The translations under genes and the position numbers were made by a program. Below are positions 25,516 to 34,885 of a DNA stretch of 64,000 bases, in pieces. Below the pieces are notes generated by a model. That model ran no database searches and was not told the origin of the DNA. It was given only the letters and a program-made list of their open reading frames with translations. Numbering within the stretch: the stretch's first letter is position 1; every line of letters starts with the position of its first letter. Source of the DNA: Peteryoungia desertarenae (GTDB taxonomy: Bacteria; Pseudomonadota; Alphaproteobacteria; Rhizobiales; Rhizobiaceae); the NCBI RefSeq assembly GCF_005860795.2, contig NZ_CP058351.1:124001-188000 (forward strand). Direction: 5' to 3'.

Positions 25516-26271
25516 ATGTCGCTTTCATTTGATCTTTCTGGGCGAACAGCCATTGTTACCGGTGCCAATACCGGCATCGGTCAGGGCATTGCCGTTGCGC
25601 TTGCAAAGGCCGGGGCCAGCGTCCTCGGTGTCGGTCGCTCCTCGATGGCAGAAACAGAGGCGATGATTGCCCAAGGTCGCGGACGCTTTGCGAGCTACTC
25701 CGCCGATCTGGGCAGTATCGAGCCCGTCAACCAGATTGTCGAGGCAGCTCTCGATGAGTTCGGCTCCGTCGATATTCTCGTCAACAATGCCGGCATCATT
25801 CGCCGCGCCGACGCCATCGACTTCACCGAAGAAGACTGGGATGCGGTGATGGACATCAATCTGAAGACCGCCTTCTTCCTGTCCCAGGCCGTTGCAAAGC
25901 GGATGATACTGAACGGCAAGGGCAAGATTATCAACATTGCCTCCATGCTGTCGTTTCAGGGTGGCATCCGCATTCCGTCTTACACGGCATCGAAAAGCGG
26001 GCTGGCCGGTTTGACGCGACTGCTTGCCTGTGAATGGGCGTCCAAGGGCATCAATGTGAACGCGATTGCGCCGGGCTATTTCGTGACCAATAACACGACC
26101 GCCTTGCGAGAGGACCAGAAGCGCTCGACCGAGATCCTTGGTCGCATTCCGGCTGGCCGATGGGGTGTGCCGGAAGAACTTGGTGGTGCCGCTGTCTTTC
26201 TGGCCTCTGACGCTGCGGCTTATGTCCATGGCATCGTGCTTCCCGTCGATGGTGGCTGGCTTGCCCGCTGA
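25516..26271 (+). CDS. kduD: 2-dehydro-3-deoxy-D-gluconate 5-dehydrogenase
   Basis: A 251-residue SDR-family enzyme that interconverts 2,5-diketo-3-deoxygluconate and 2-keto-3-deoxygluconate with NAD(H), in the cytoplasm. The cofactor motif is TGANTGIGQG, the NNAG segment is LVNNAGIIRRADAI, the Ser lies in INIASMLSFQGG and the catalytic Tyr-Lys in PSYTASKSG. These segments, RIPAGRWGVPEEL and the C-terminus VDGGWLAR are nearly those of E. coli KduD. It lies between the GntR regulator and kdgK. Confidence 0.9.
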   Translation: MSLSFDLSGRTAIVTGANTGIGQGIAVALAKAGASVLGVGRSSMAETEAMIAQGRGRFASYSADLGSIEPVNQIVEAALDEFGSVDILVNNAGIIRRADAIDFTEEDWDAVMDINLKTAFFLSQAVAKRMILNGKGKIINIASMLSFQGGIRIPSYTASKSGLAGLTRLLACEWASKGINVNAIAPGYFVTNNTTALREDQKRSTEILGRIPAGRWGVPEELGGAAVFLASDAAAYVHGIVLPVDGGWLAR

Positions 26272-26295
26272 GAAAGCATAGTGAAGGAACCACAG

Positions 26296-27201
26296 ATGAA
26301 GCGCATCGTTGCTATCGGCGAATGCATGGGTGAACTTTCCGAAACCGGGACGGCTGGTCTTCTCGCCATGGGCTTTGCCGGCGATACGCTGAACACGGCC
26401 TGGTATCTTAGACATCTTCTCCCCAAAGACTGGCAGATCGATTACCTCACGGCCGTCGGGACAGATGCGATGTCTGCGCGGATGCTGAGCTTCCTCGACG
26501 GTGAGGGCATTGGCACAAGTTACATAAGGCGCATCGCAGACAAGACGATCGGGCTCTATTACATCCAGCTCAAGGATGGCGAACGGAGCTTTGCCTACTG
26601 GCGATCGGATAGTGCTGCGAAACGTCTGGCAGATGATCCACTGGTCCTGGAAAGGGCACTCGCAGGCGCAAGGCTGGCCTATGTCTCTGGTATCAGCTTT
26701 GCCATCCTGCCTGAAACCAGTCGCAACACCTTGATGGAAGCGCTGACCGTTTTCCGCGCCGGTGGCGGCAAGGTCGTCTTCGATCCCAATCTCCGACCCA
26801 GGTTGTGGGAAACCGCCGAGATCATGTGTCAGTGGATTACCAGGGTCGCCGGCATCTCAGACCTTTGCCTGCCGTCATATGACGATGAGGCGACCTGGTT
26901 TGGAGATGATGGTCCAGACGAGACGGCGAAACGCTATCGATCAGCGGGTGCCGTCCAGGTTGTTGTCAAAAATGGTGCTGATCCTGTCATTGCAACATCG
27001 GCGCGTGGCGTAGAGAGCTTTTCGATCGAAGCGGCAAGCTCTGTTGTCGACACGACGGCGGCCGGTGACAGCTTCAACGCAGGCTATCTGTCCGCAATCC
27101 TCTCCGGGCGCCCTTTGTCAGATGCCATATCTGCAGGTGCTGCATTGGCGAATCGCGTGATTGCCCAGAGGGGAGCCCTGGTCGCCAGCGCCTTCGGCTG
27201 A
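26296..27201 (+). CDS. kdgK: 2-keto-3-deoxygluconate kinase (PfkB family)
   Basis: A 301-residue sugar kinase that makes KDPG from 2-keto-3-deoxygluconate, feeding the lower Entner-Doudoroff pathway. It starts MKRIVAIGECMGELSETG at the ATG at 26296, behind GAAGGAA; a GTG at 26281 is less likely. The PfkB signature DTTAAGDSFNAGYLSAIL carries the catalytic Asp. It lies 24 bp after kduD, so the pair forms one operon. It could also take the product of the IlvD/Edd-type dehydratase at the left edge if that enzyme uses a hexonate (inference). Confidence 0.9.
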   Translation: MKRIVAIGECMGELSETGTAGLLAMGFAGDTLNTAWYLRHLLPKDWQIDYLTAVGTDAMSARMLSFLDGEGIGTSYIRRIADKTIGLYYIQLKDGERSFAYWRSDSAAKRLADDPLVLERALAGARLAYVSGISFAILPETSRNTLMEALTVFRAGGGKVVFDPNLRPRLWETAEIMCQWITRVAGISDLCLPSYDDEATWFGDDGPDETAKRYRSAGAVQVVVKNGADPVIATSARGVESFSIEAASSVVDTTAAGDSFNAGYLSAILSGRPLSDAISAGAALANRVIAQRGALVASAFG

Positions 27202-27204
27202 GCC

Positions 27205-27369
27205 TCACGACCCGGTGATCGTGAAGTAAATCCAGGCCAGTGCAAAACTTGCAACTAGTCCCGCCCATGTGACGAGTCGCTTCGCAGCCGGTGCCATCTG
27301 TTTGCGGGAGGATTTTTCCTTTGGCTCCTTGGGTTCCGGTGGGCGTTCAAACTTGATGACATTCGACAT
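27205..27369 (-). CDS. Small single-pass membrane protein, hypothetical
   Basis: A 54-residue protein: a charged N-terminus (MSNVIKFERPPEPKEPKEK) followed by one helix (WAGLVASFALAWIYFTI). It ends 3 bp from the convergent kdgK stop. Proteins of this shape are common in rhizobia, but no function is known. The start at 27369 is chosen because the extension to 27402 adds no plausible ribosome site. Confidence 0.55.
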   Translation of the reverse strand: MSNVIKFERPPEPKEPKEKSSRKQMAPAAKRLVTWAGLVASFALAWIYFTITGS

Positions 27370-27871
27370 GGATTTCCAACTCGCAAGCGGGGGGTGACGC
27401 AACAGGAAAAGACTATAATCTTTTCCTCAACCAAGTCCTACCGACAATTGATGAGGATGCTCCGTCATCAGCGAATCGTCGGTGACGGAATTGCTGTTGC
27501 CATTCATATCGCCACCTCTGAAACGCACTCCCCAGGGTCTGGACCCGGTTTCGTCCCCAAAGAGCTGCATTTCCATTGCGAGCGATCACCGCTCAGCTGT
27601 GACCTGTGATCGCTTTGAGCGACTTGCAAAGAATGAAAATGCGTCATGCGACAGGATTGTCGCAATTCTGATAAAAATCACCCTTCAATAATGACATTTA
27701 CGTGAGCGAAAGCGCTTGCGTGATCCTATCACGCTCGTTAGCGTCTGCGAAAGTAAGGCTTTAACACAGGGCGCGGGGGCGCATATTCCTGAGCGGCAGA
27801 CAGCATTTTCAATGCTGCCCTCCGCTTATGAGGCTGTGGTCGTCGTGGGCGAGCATTCATAGGACAGAAAA
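27370..27871. other. Intergenic 500 bp with operator-like palindromes
   Basis: No convincing gene. CGAAAGCGCTTGCG at 27707-27720 has the AAGCGCTT centre seen in many LacI-family operators. It runs into GCGTGAT (27718-27724), CCT, ATCACGC (27728-27734), a perfect 7-bp inverted repeat. These lie about 140 bp upstream of the PAS-XRE gene; a LacI-type regulator is encoded at 29099. Any link is inferred. Confidence 0.35.
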
Positions 27872-28927
27872 TTGTCAGAGACGCTGGGGGATAGGGCCGT
27901 TGCAACGGGACGGATGGTGGCCGGGGTGTCATCCATGCATTTTCTCAAACTCGTGGAGCAACACCAGAATATCGGTTTCTGGTCTTGCGAGGTGGAAAGC
28001 GGTCTCTCAAGCGCCTCACTGGGCGTCTTCAAACTGTTGTTGATCGATCCGACCGAAAACTTCAGCCTGGCCGCAATGATCGCCCTACTGCATCCGCAGG
28101 ATAGGGGGTTAAACGACGATCTCTGGGAGAAGGTGAAGGCGGGAACACCCAGTCACCGGACCTTCAGGATCATCCGCCATGATCGGAGTGTCCGCTGGGT
28201 CGAAAGCATGATCGAGGTTCTGCTGGACAGGGACGGCAAACCCACGCGTGCGCTCGGCATGCTCGTCGACATTACCGAGCAGCACGAATTGAGGCAGTCG
28301 CTGGAACTGTGCCAGGAGCGTTATCGGGTGCTCGTCCGATCGGTTGCGCGAATGGAATGGCGGACCGATCAGAGGGGGAGGCCGCAATTCAACAGTGCCT
28401 GGACGGCGATTACGGGACAGACTGAGACAGACGCCACCAATGAGGGTTGGCTGAACGCGGTTCATCCGGACGACAGGCATCGGACAATTCGGCTGTGGCG
28501 GGAGGCGCATGATTTGCAGGCGACCTTTTCCGCGTCGTTCCGACTGGCGCGCGTGTCGGGTCAATATGACTGGTTTCACGTCAGGGCCGTTCCCATGATG
28601 CGCAATGACAGGTCGGTGGTCGAATGGGTTGGCGTTCTCCTGCAACAGGATGAGTTCAACCTTGTGCCAAGGGATGAGGCGGTTGAGGCGGACTTCATCA
28701 ATGCCAGACAGATCAGGGCGGCAAGGGCAAGCCTGAACTGGACGCTGGAGGAACTTTCCAGCCGTTCGGGGGTGTCCGTCTCGTCCATTCGCCGAATTGA
28801 AGGCGAAGCGCAGCATGTGACACGCAAATCTTCGCTGGAAGCCCTTCGAAAGGCATTCGAGAAGCAAGGGATCGAATTTACCCGAAACGACAGCGGTCGC
28901 TGCAGTATAGCATTCATTGCAGATTGA
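27872..28927 (+). CDS. PAS-PAS-XRE one-component regulator
   Basis: A 351-residue protein with two PAS-like sensor domains (about 25-135 ending ALGMLVDITEQHEL, and about 140-255 with MEWRTDQRGRPQFNSAWTAI and HPDDRHRTIRLWREA). A C-terminal XRE-type HTH follows (about 272-340, RQIRAARASLNWTLEELSSR, then SGVSVSSIRRIEGEA). The start is TTG at 27872 with AGGACAG upstream; the ATG at 27914 is the alternative. There are no membrane segments and no kinase domain, so signal sensing and DNA binding are in one soluble chain. Targets and signal are unknown; it precedes a LacI regulator. Confidence 0.75.
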   Translation: MSETLGDRAVATGRMVAGVSSMHFLKLVEQHQNIGFWSCEVESGLSSASLGVFKLLLIDPTENFSLAAMIALLHPQDRGLNDDLWEKVKAGTPSHRTFRIIRHDRSVRWVESMIEVLLDRDGKPTRALGMLVDITEQHELRQSLELCQERYRVLVRSVARMEWRTDQRGRPQFNSAWTAITGQTETDATNEGWLNAVHPDDRHRTIRLWREAHDLQATFSASFRLARVSGQYDWFHVRAVPMMRNDRSVVEWVGVLLQQDEFNLVPRDEAVEADFINARQIRAARASLNWTLEELSSRSGVSVSSIRRIEGEAQHVTRKSSLEALRKAFEKQGIEFTRNDSGRCSIAFIAD

Positions 28928-29098
28928 GTTGTTGCTATGCGATAAATGGATGAATTTGCCTGCAAGACGTACTTCTGTCTTGCAGCTTCGTTTCGCCGTG
29001 TTATTGTCACTGCAGTCAGCTGCAACGTTACTGTTGGCGCAAAGGATCGTTGGCATGAAAAAACTTCATGTTTTTTCCCGTTGCGCGGCGAAGCGCCC

Positions 29099-30130
29099 AT
29101 GACGACGATTGCCGATGTGGCTCAGCGCGCAGGCGTATCTCCTTCAACTGTCTCACACGTCATCAATGGCACGCGTATTGTCAGCAAGGCTTCGACGGAA
29201 GCCGTTGAAAAGGCGATCATTGAAACCGGTTACTCGATGAACGGCCTCGCGAGATCGCTTGCACGGTCCCGCAGCAACAGTATCGGCGTCGCAGTACCGG
29301 CGATCGGCAATTCCTATTTTGCCGAGATCATTCGCGCAATCGAGCTCGAACTCCTGGCGGTTCGGACCACGGTTTTCCTGATTGATACCGGCGATGACCC
29401 TGAAAGTGAGTTGAACCGCATCAGGGCGCTTCACCAGCATCGGGTGGATGGGGTCATTCTGGCACCGACGGGACGAGGCGAAGGGAGTGCCATGCATTAC
29501 CTCCACCAGAATGGTGTGCCAACCGTCCTGATCGATCGCCTTCAATGTTCGAACCTGGATCAGGTGGGGATCGACAATACCAATGCCGTCTTCACTCTGT
29601 TTGACCATCTCGCGCGACTTGGCCATCATGCGATCGGCTTTGTGGCAGGGCAATCAGGAGTTGCAACGACTGAGAGCCGTATCGCGGGGTTCAAAGCCGC
29701 GATCATGGCGCATAATCTGCCGGCTGAAGACTGTCCCTCGACGACTGGATGTCCCACAATAGATGATGCAGCCCTTGCAACCGGCCAACTCATGCGGTCG
29801 TCGCGCCCTCCAACAGCGCTCATCGGTGGCAATAATGTTGCAACGCTCGGTATCTTGCGGTGTCTCAACAAGCTTGGCCTCAGCGTTCCAGACGATCTGG
29901 CTGTGGTGAGCTTTGACGATTTTGAGTGGGCAGACTGTTTTAAGCCGCAACTGACCGTGCTGCGTCAGCCGGCACGCCAGATCGGCGAACAGGCTGCAAG
30001 GCTGCTTTTGAGCCGTATTGCAGGAGATGTGTCGGGGCCACGGTCTATCGAGCTTCAGCCAGAATTCGTTATTCGCAGATCATGCGGGTCAATTGCTGTA
30101 TGTCGCGGAAAAAATGGACATTCTACCTGA
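29099..30130 (+). CDS. LacI-family regulator
   Basis: A 343-residue repressor. The HTH and hinge lie at residues 2-58 (TTIADVAQRAGVSPSTVSHV, then INGTRIVSKAS). The periplasmic-binding-protein-like core carries VDGVILAPTGRGEG, GHHAIGFVAGQSG, ALIGGNNVATLGILR and LAVVSFDDFEW. The start at 29099 begins the usual MTTIADVAQ; the upstream frame from 28946 is not conserved. The C-terminus (IAVCRGKNGHST) is a little longer than usual. No sugar genes follow directly, so its target is unknown. Confidence 0.88.
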   Translation: MTTIADVAQRAGVSPSTVSHVINGTRIVSKASTEAVEKAIIETGYSMNGLARSLARSRSNSIGVAVPAIGNSYFAEIIRAIELELLAVRTTVFLIDTGDDPESELNRIRALHQHRVDGVILAPTGRGEGSAMHYLHQNGVPTVLIDRLQCSNLDQVGIDNTNAVFTLFDHLARLGHHAIGFVAGQSGVATTESRIAGFKAAIMAHNLPAEDCPSTTGCPTIDDAALATGQLMRSSRPPTALIGGNNVATLGILRCLNKLGLSVPDDLAVVSFDDFEWADCFKPQLTVLRQPARQIGEQAARLLLSRIAGDVSGPRSIELQPEFVIRRSCGSIAVCRGKNGHST

Positions 30131-30529
30131 GCTCGCTGAACCTGGGACTGGCTCTCATATGCGGTTTCAGGACTGTTCCAGCTCCCAACAGCTTCTGTTT
30201 CTGCACTTGTCTGGAATCCAGCGCTTTTCGCCGCAAATGCGCTGTTGGCGTGATCTTTCGCATTGAGAGACCGAGAACTGGATATAGGACACCAAAAACA
30301 CTTCGGAAAAGGCCCTTCTGGCAAAACCGCTGCGCAGCCGAAGAAGGCTTCGCCCAAGCCTGGCCCCCGCATTGAAGAGCCCTCCAAGGCTATGTCCAGG
30401 CTCCGTCAATTCTGTTCTTCTTCATCAAAATCGCCGCGAGCATGAAGCCCGAAATAGTCTTGTTCAAAGCCCCCTTTGGCTGAACAGGATTAGCTTCAGA
30501 TCTGGAAGCAGGATATTCGTTCACATTTA
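30131..30529. other. 400-bp non-coding gap
   Basis: Only short frames without family features on either strand, and no insertion-sequence end. It separates the convergent LacI and RpiR genes. Nothing recognisable was seen. Confidence 0.4.
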
Positions 30530-31435
30530 TCAGGCTGATGAGGACAGATAGGCCGACATTGCTGCAGCCAGTCGGCCGGCGCGCTCGATATGGGCGGGAT
30601 CGGAAACCAGAAATTCCGAGACAAGGGCTTCGATGAGAGCAAGCGCGGGCAATGAGGATGAAGGCAAGAGTGGATGCGGTGCCGGTGCAAGAAGCAATGT
30701 CGTGGCCATTGCTGCCAGAGGTGACGCGATGGAATCGGTCAGCGCCACAATGCCAGCACCTGCCCGCTTTGCTGCGTTGGCGAGCTCAGTGACATCTGCC
30801 GAATAGCGTGGAAAGGCGAGTGCGATGACGAGATCGCCTTTACCCGCACTCATCAGCCGACCTGCGGCCACTTCCGTTCCGCCATATTGCACGACATTGA
30901 CCACGCCATCGCGATAGGGTTGGAGGCCAAGGGTGAGCATGGCTGCAAGATGCGATGACAGCCCGAAGCCCATCACCCAGACGTTGCGTGCCTCCTTGAT
31001 CGACATGGCGACCTCGCGGATCGTGTGAGCCGTCTGCGGATCTGTCAGGGCTTCAATGGATCGAAGACCGTTTGCGAGACTTGCTTCTGCCGCCCCATGT
31101 CCTGCGCTGCCCTTGTCCAGTTCCGCACCAAGCTTGTTTACCGGCGCAATGAGCGCATGCACGGTCTCGCCGACAGCCGCGCGAAATTCGGCATAGCCGG
31201 AGAGACCGAGATCACGCACGTATCGACTGATCGTGCTTGCGGAAATCGTTGATTGCCGGGCGACCTCTTCGATCCCGTGGGTGGCAACGAATATCGGGTC
31301 TCGCAAGATGAATTCCGACAGGCCGCGCTGGGAAGGCGAGCCTTCGGCCAGAAGAGACAGAACCTTCTTTCCGAGCGGAGAGGCGTTGAAGCGGCGGTCG
31401 GCTTCTGCTGACCAGGAGGACGGAGATGGTGACAT
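30530..31435 (-). CDS. RpiR/MurR-family regulator (HTH-SIS)
   Basis: A 301-residue regulator: HTH_6 at about residues 15-90 (VARQSTISASTISRYVRDLG) and a SIS phosphosugar-binding domain at about 120-290 (NVWVMGFGLSSHLAAMLTLG, and KGDLVIALAFPRYSADVTEL). The start at 31435 (MSPSPSSWSAEADR) is favoured over 31510. It is divergent from the amino-acid ABC operon with 80 bp between starts and probably regulates it. RpiR proteins usually sense phosphorylated sugars, but several control amino-acid or polyamine-like uptake. Confidence 0.88.
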   Translation of the reverse strand: MSPSPSSWSAEADRRFNASPLGKKVLSLLAEGSPSQRGLSEFILRDPIFVATHGIEEVARQSTISASTISRYVRDLGLSGYAEFRAAVGETVHALIAPVNKLGAELDKGSAGHGAAEASLANGLRSIEALTDPQTAHTIREVAMSIKEARNVWVMGFGLSSHLAAMLTLGLQPYRDGVVNVVQYGGTEVAAGRLMSAGKGDLVIALAFPRYSADVTELANAAKRAGAGIVALTDSIASPLAAMATTLLLAPAPHPLLPSSSLPALALIEALVSEFLVSDPAHIERAGRLAAAMSAYLSSSA

Positions 31436-31515
31436 GATTTTTTTCACCCATTGACTATCTGAAAATCTACTGCCATCGTCAAGCCACAGGAAACAAAACA
31501 GGGAGGTCATTTCCT

Positions 31516-32292
31516 ATGCGCTTAAAGACAGCATGCTCTGTGATTACACTTCTTCTTGCCGCCAGCGTAGCCCATGCGGACACGCTGCGCATCGGCGTCG
31601 AGGGCAACTATCCGCCCTTCAGCCAGGTCTCCGCCGACGGCACGCTGTCCGGGTTCGACATCGAGATTGCCCAGGCGCTATGTGACGAGATGAAGGTCAC
31701 CTGCGAAATGGTGCAGCAGGAATGGGATGGCATGATCCCGGCACTGAACGCCAAGAAATTCGACATTATCGTAGCCTCCATGACCATCACGGAAAAGCGC
31801 AAACAGGTCGTCGACTTCTCCGATCCCTATTATGATGTGCCTTCGCGCTTCATTGCCAAAGAGGGTGCTTTCACCGGCTATTCGCCCGAGGATCTCAAGG
31901 GCAAGACGATCATCGTGCTGCGCAACAGCCCCCGCGCTGACTATGTTGCGGCGACCTATCCCGATAGCGAAACACTACTCGTCGACAAGGAAACCGCCGT
32001 CTATCTGGAGCTTGCGGCGGGCCGCGGTGACATCGCGTTCGGATCGTCGGTGGTCTCCAGCGAAAGCTTCCTCAAGCAGTCTGAGGGCAAGGGTTTCGCG
32101 CAGGTTGGCGAAGCCATTTCCCTGACCCAAAGCACGGATGGCGGCGTTGGCATTGCCCTTCGCAAGGGAGAGGACGAGCTGAAGTCGAACATCAACACTG
32201 CGCTTGCCGAAGTGATGAGGAACGGGACCTACAAGAGGCTCTCGGCCAAGTATTTCGACTTCGACATCATGCCGAAGCCGGTCCAGCCCTGA
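31516..32292 (+). CDS. Amino-acid ABC transporter periplasmic binding protein (family 3)
   Basis: A 258-residue periplasmic protein with a signal peptide of about 22 residues ending SVAHA-DT. The start of the mature protein, LRIGVEGNYPPFSQVSADGT, and the SGFDIEIAQAL and IVASMTITEKRKQVVDFSDP segments place it in the polar/basic amino-acid family (HisJ/ArgT-like). First gene of a five-gene operon with two permeases, a hydrolase and an ATPase. A strong hairpin follows its stop. The ligand is unknown; the hydrolase suggests an N-acyl or otherwise modified amino acid (inference). Confidence 0.9.
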   Translation: MRLKTACSVITLLLAASVAHADTLRIGVEGNYPPFSQVSADGTLSGFDIEIAQALCDEMKVTCEMVQQEWDGMIPALNAKKFDIIVASMTITEKRKQVVDFSDPYYDVPSRFIAKEGAFTGYSPEDLKGKTIIVLRNSPRADYVAATYPDSETLLVDKETAVYLELAAGRGDIAFGSSVVSSESFLKQSEGKGFAQVGEAISLTQSTDGGVGIALRKGEDELKSNINTALAEVMRNGTYKRLSAKYFDFDIMPKPVQP

Positions 32293-32303
32293 CATGTAAA
32301 CGT

Positions 32304-32342
32304 GCATGCTGCCCCACCACATGATGTGGTGGGGCAGCATGC
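32304..32342 (+). repeat. 39-nt near-perfect stem-loop after the binding-protein gene
   Basis: The left arm GCATGCTGCCCCACCACAT (32304-32322) and right arm ATGTGGTGGGGCAGCATGC (32324-32342) are exact reverse complements around one base. There is no T-run. It begins 12 bp after the stop codon and probably protects the binding-protein mRNA from 3' decay while limiting read-through to the permease genes. Confidence 0.7.
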
Positions 32343-32354
32343 CTGGGAGGCCTC

Positions 32355-33044
32355 ATGTTCCATGGATATCTGCCCATGATCCTTGCGGGGCTCGGCGTCA
32401 CCTTGTCGGTGGCTTCGGTCTCGCTACTGGTTGCCTGCGTCTTCGGTCTGGCTGGCGCCGTCGCAAAGCTATCGCCGTCTCCGCTATTGCGTGCTGTTGC
32501 GAATGCCTACACGACCATTGTCCGCTCGCTGCCCGACCTGCTCCTCATGCTCGGGGTGTTTTACGGCGGTCAGATCCTGCTCAACCGGCTGGCTGATGCG
32601 CAAGGATGGGGATATATCGAAATCAATCCCTTTGCCGCTGGCACGATTACGCTCGGCTTTGTTTTCGGAGCCTATCTCACCGAGACGTTTCGCGGGGCGA
32701 TCCTTGCCATTCCCCGTGGCCAGATCGAGGCCGGCCATGCCTGCGGAATGACACGCTTGCAGGTGCTCGCCAACATCACCACGCCGCAGATGATCCGACA
32801 CGCCATCCCGGGCTTTACCAACAACTGGCTGGTCATGTTGAAGGCGACCGCGCTTGTTTCGATCATCGGCCTCGATGACATGGTGCATCGGGCGGGCCTG
32901 GCATCCGCAGCCACCCGGGCACCCTTTACCTTCTACGCTTTGACCGGGGCCATCTATCTCGCCGTGACCACAGTCTCGATCCTGGTCCTTTCGATGGTCG
33001 AGCGACGTTTCTCACGTGGCGTTCGTCGGGAGGCCCTTCGATGA
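32355..33044 (+). CDS. Amino-acid ABC transporter permease 1 (HisQ/HisM type)
   Basis: A 229-residue membrane protein with about five helices. TTIVRSLPDLLLMLGVFYGG and the EAA-type loop (IPRGQIEAGHACGMTRLQVL) are typical of His/Glu/Gln-type permeases. It pairs with the next permease, whose start overlaps its stop (ATGA). Confidence 0.9.
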   Translation: MFHGYLPMILAGLGVTLSVASVSLLVACVFGLAGAVAKLSPSPLLRAVANAYTTIVRSLPDLLLMLGVFYGGQILLNRLADAQGWGYIEINPFAAGTITLGFVFGAYLTETFRGAILAIPRGQIEAGHACGMTRLQVLANITTPQMIRHAIPGFTNNWLVMLKATALVSIIGLDDMVHRAGLASAATRAPFTFYALTGAIYLAVTTVSILVLSMVERRFSRGVRREALR

Positions 33045-33772
33045 TCAATTGGCAAATCGTATCCGAGACGCTGCCCTTCTTCATTGATGGCCTGTGGATC
33101 ACGCTGCTTCTTCTCGTGATGTCGATCTCGGCTGGCCTCGTTCTGTCGATCCCCCTGTCGATCGCACGTGCCTCGAGCAATCCCTGGCTGCGGATACCGG
33201 TGTGGACATATACCTATGTGATCCGGGGCACACCGCTCCTGGTGCAGCTCTTCATCATCTATTACGGCCTGCCCCAGTTCGAAGCGATCCGCGAGAGCGG
33301 GATCTGGCCCGTGCTGCGTAGCCCCTGGTTCTGCGCCTGGCTTGCCTTCACATTGAACACCACAGCCTATACGACGGAAATGTTTGCGGGCGCCATCCGG
33401 GCGACCCCGGCTGGCGAGATCGAAGCGGCGAGAGCGATGGGACTGGCACGGCACCAGGTGCTACGCGACGTATTCTGGCCCGGTGCATGGCGACGGGCTC
33501 TTCCGCAATATGGCAATGAGGTCGTGCAGATGATGCACGCGACAGCGCTTGCCAGCACCGTCACCATCGTCGAGGTTCTGCGCGTCGCGCGCGACGTCTA
33601 TACCAACTATCTCGTGCTGCCGGAGAGCTTCGGCATGGCGGCCGTCTTCTACCTGACACTCACCATCATTCTCACCCAGATGTTCCGCCTGATGGAGCGT
33701 CACTATCTTCGCCACCTCGATCCACGCGCAAGCACAACCAGGTTGGTGGCCGCGGAACCCGCTCATGCATGA
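33041..33772 (+). CDS. Amino-acid ABC transporter permease 2 (HisQ/HisM type)
   Basis: A 243-residue membrane protein with the VIRGTPLLVQLFIIYYGLPQ segment and EAA loop (TPAGEIEAARAMGLARHQVL). It forms the heterodimeric pore with permease 1. It overlaps the next gene by 8 bp, evidence that the hydrolase belongs to the operon. Confidence 0.9.
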   Translation: MINWQIVSETLPFFIDGLWITLLLLVMSISAGLVLSIPLSIARASSNPWLRIPVWTYTYVIRGTPLLVQLFIIYYGLPQFEAIRESGIWPVLRSPWFCAWLAFTLNTTAYTTEMFAGAIRATPAGEIEAARAMGLARHQVLRDVFWPGAWRRALPQYGNEVVQMMHATALASTVTIVEVLRVARDVYTNYLVLPESFGMAAVFYLTLTIILTQMFRLMERHYLRHLDPRASTTRLVAAEPAHA

Positions 33773-34877
33773 ACATTTTATCGACATTCCAGGACGCGCG
33801 ACGGGCACCATCCATCGGCTGACCTGGTTCAGCTTCGGAGACGGCAATGACGGGCCGCATGTCTATGTCCAGGGCGGCCTTCATGCCGATGAGGGGCCGG
33901 GCATGCTGGTCGCGCGGCTTCTGGTCGATCGCTTGATCGAGGAAGATAGGGCGGGCAAGATCCGCGGACGGGTGACAGTCGTGCCGGCGGCCAATCCGCT
34001 TGCACTCGGGCAGTTCCTGCATGGGGATCAGCAGGGCCGTTTCGATCACTATGACGGCCGTAACTTCAACCGCGACTATCCGGATCTGACTGCGCAGGCC
34101 ATCGCGCAGCTCAAGGACGCACTCACCAAGGACCCTCAGTCGAATACGGCCCGGATCCGACAGGCGCTGCTTCAGGCGCTCGAAACGATTGCGCCGTCGG
34201 CGCCCAGCGACCGGTTGCGCCATGCGCTGATGAGGCTTGCTCTTCCGGCCGACGTGGTCATCGATCTGCATTGCGACGGCGAGGCAGAGTTGCATCTTTA
34301 CACCCAGCCCGCCTCGCTTGAGAGCATCTTGCCGCTGGCCGCACTGGCGCGCTGCCGCGCGGTGCTGGTGGCGGACGTCTCCGGAGGTGAGCCGTTCGAC
34401 GAGGCTCTGACAAGGCCGTGGGGCGCGATCGCTGAGGCCTTTCCCGATAAACCTGTCTCTCAGGGCTGCGTCAGTTGCACACTCGAACTAAGGGGACGCA
34501 TGGATGTCGACCGCAAGGTGGCGGGAGCCGATGCGAAATCCTTGGTGGACTATCTTCGGCATATCGGCGTAATCGCCGGGAAGCCGATTCTCCCGGCGCT
34601 CTCCTGCGAGGCCACTCCGCTTGCCGGTTCCGAGGCCCTGGTCGCGCCGGTTTCGGGGCTTGTCTCCTATACGGTGTCCCTAGGCCACCACGTCCGTCAA
34701 GGCGAAGTCGTTGCCGAAATCACCGATCCCGTGACGGGGGACCTGCATCCCGTCGCCGCCGGCACATCGGGCGTCTTCTATGCGCGCCCGGCCACTCGGA
34801 TCGCGGAAATCAACAAGCGGCTCGGCAAGATCGCCGGTACTCGTCCTTTCCGCAGTGGCCCACTCCTCAGCCCGTGA
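33765..34877 (+). CDS. Succinylglutamate desuccinylase/aspartoacylase-family zinc hydrolase
   Basis: A 370-residue M14-like zinc hydrolase, no signal peptide. The zinc ligands are visible: His40 and Glu43 in [10 protein letters not shown], and His169 in [26 protein letters not shown] is the substrate-loop segment of the AstE/AspA/DoeB group. The C-terminal 80 residues form a biotinyl-like beta-sandwich ([20 protein letters not shown]). Such enzymes remove acyl groups from the amino group of aspartate, succinylglutamate or N-acetyl-diaminobutyrate. Set between permease and ATPase genes, it probably deacylates the imported amino acid. The exact substrate cannot be read from the sequence. Confidence 0.85.
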   Translation: MHEHFIDIPGRATGTIHRLTWFSFGDGNDGPHVYVQGGLHADEGPGMLVARLLVDRLIEEDRAGKIRGRVTVVPAANPLALGQFLHGDQQGRFDHYDGRNFNRDYPDLTAQAIAQLKDALTKDPQSNTARIRQALLQALETIAPSAPSDRLRHALMRLALPADVVIDLHCDGEAELHLYTQPASLESILPLAALARCRAVLVADVSGGEPFDEALTRPWGAIAEAFPDKPVSQGCVSCTLELRGRMDVDRKVAGADAKSLVDYLRHIGVIAGKPILPALSCEATPLAGSEALVAPVSGLVSYTVSLGHHVRQGEVVAEITDPVTGDLHPVAAGTSGVFYARPATRIAEINKRLGKIAGTRPFRSGPLLSP

Positions 34878-34885
34878 GACCAACC

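Noticed and set aside
34475..34885. Extended N-terminus in frame with the amino-acid ATPase
   Set aside because: It overlaps the hydrolase gene and is not family-like; the ATPase starts normally at 34886.
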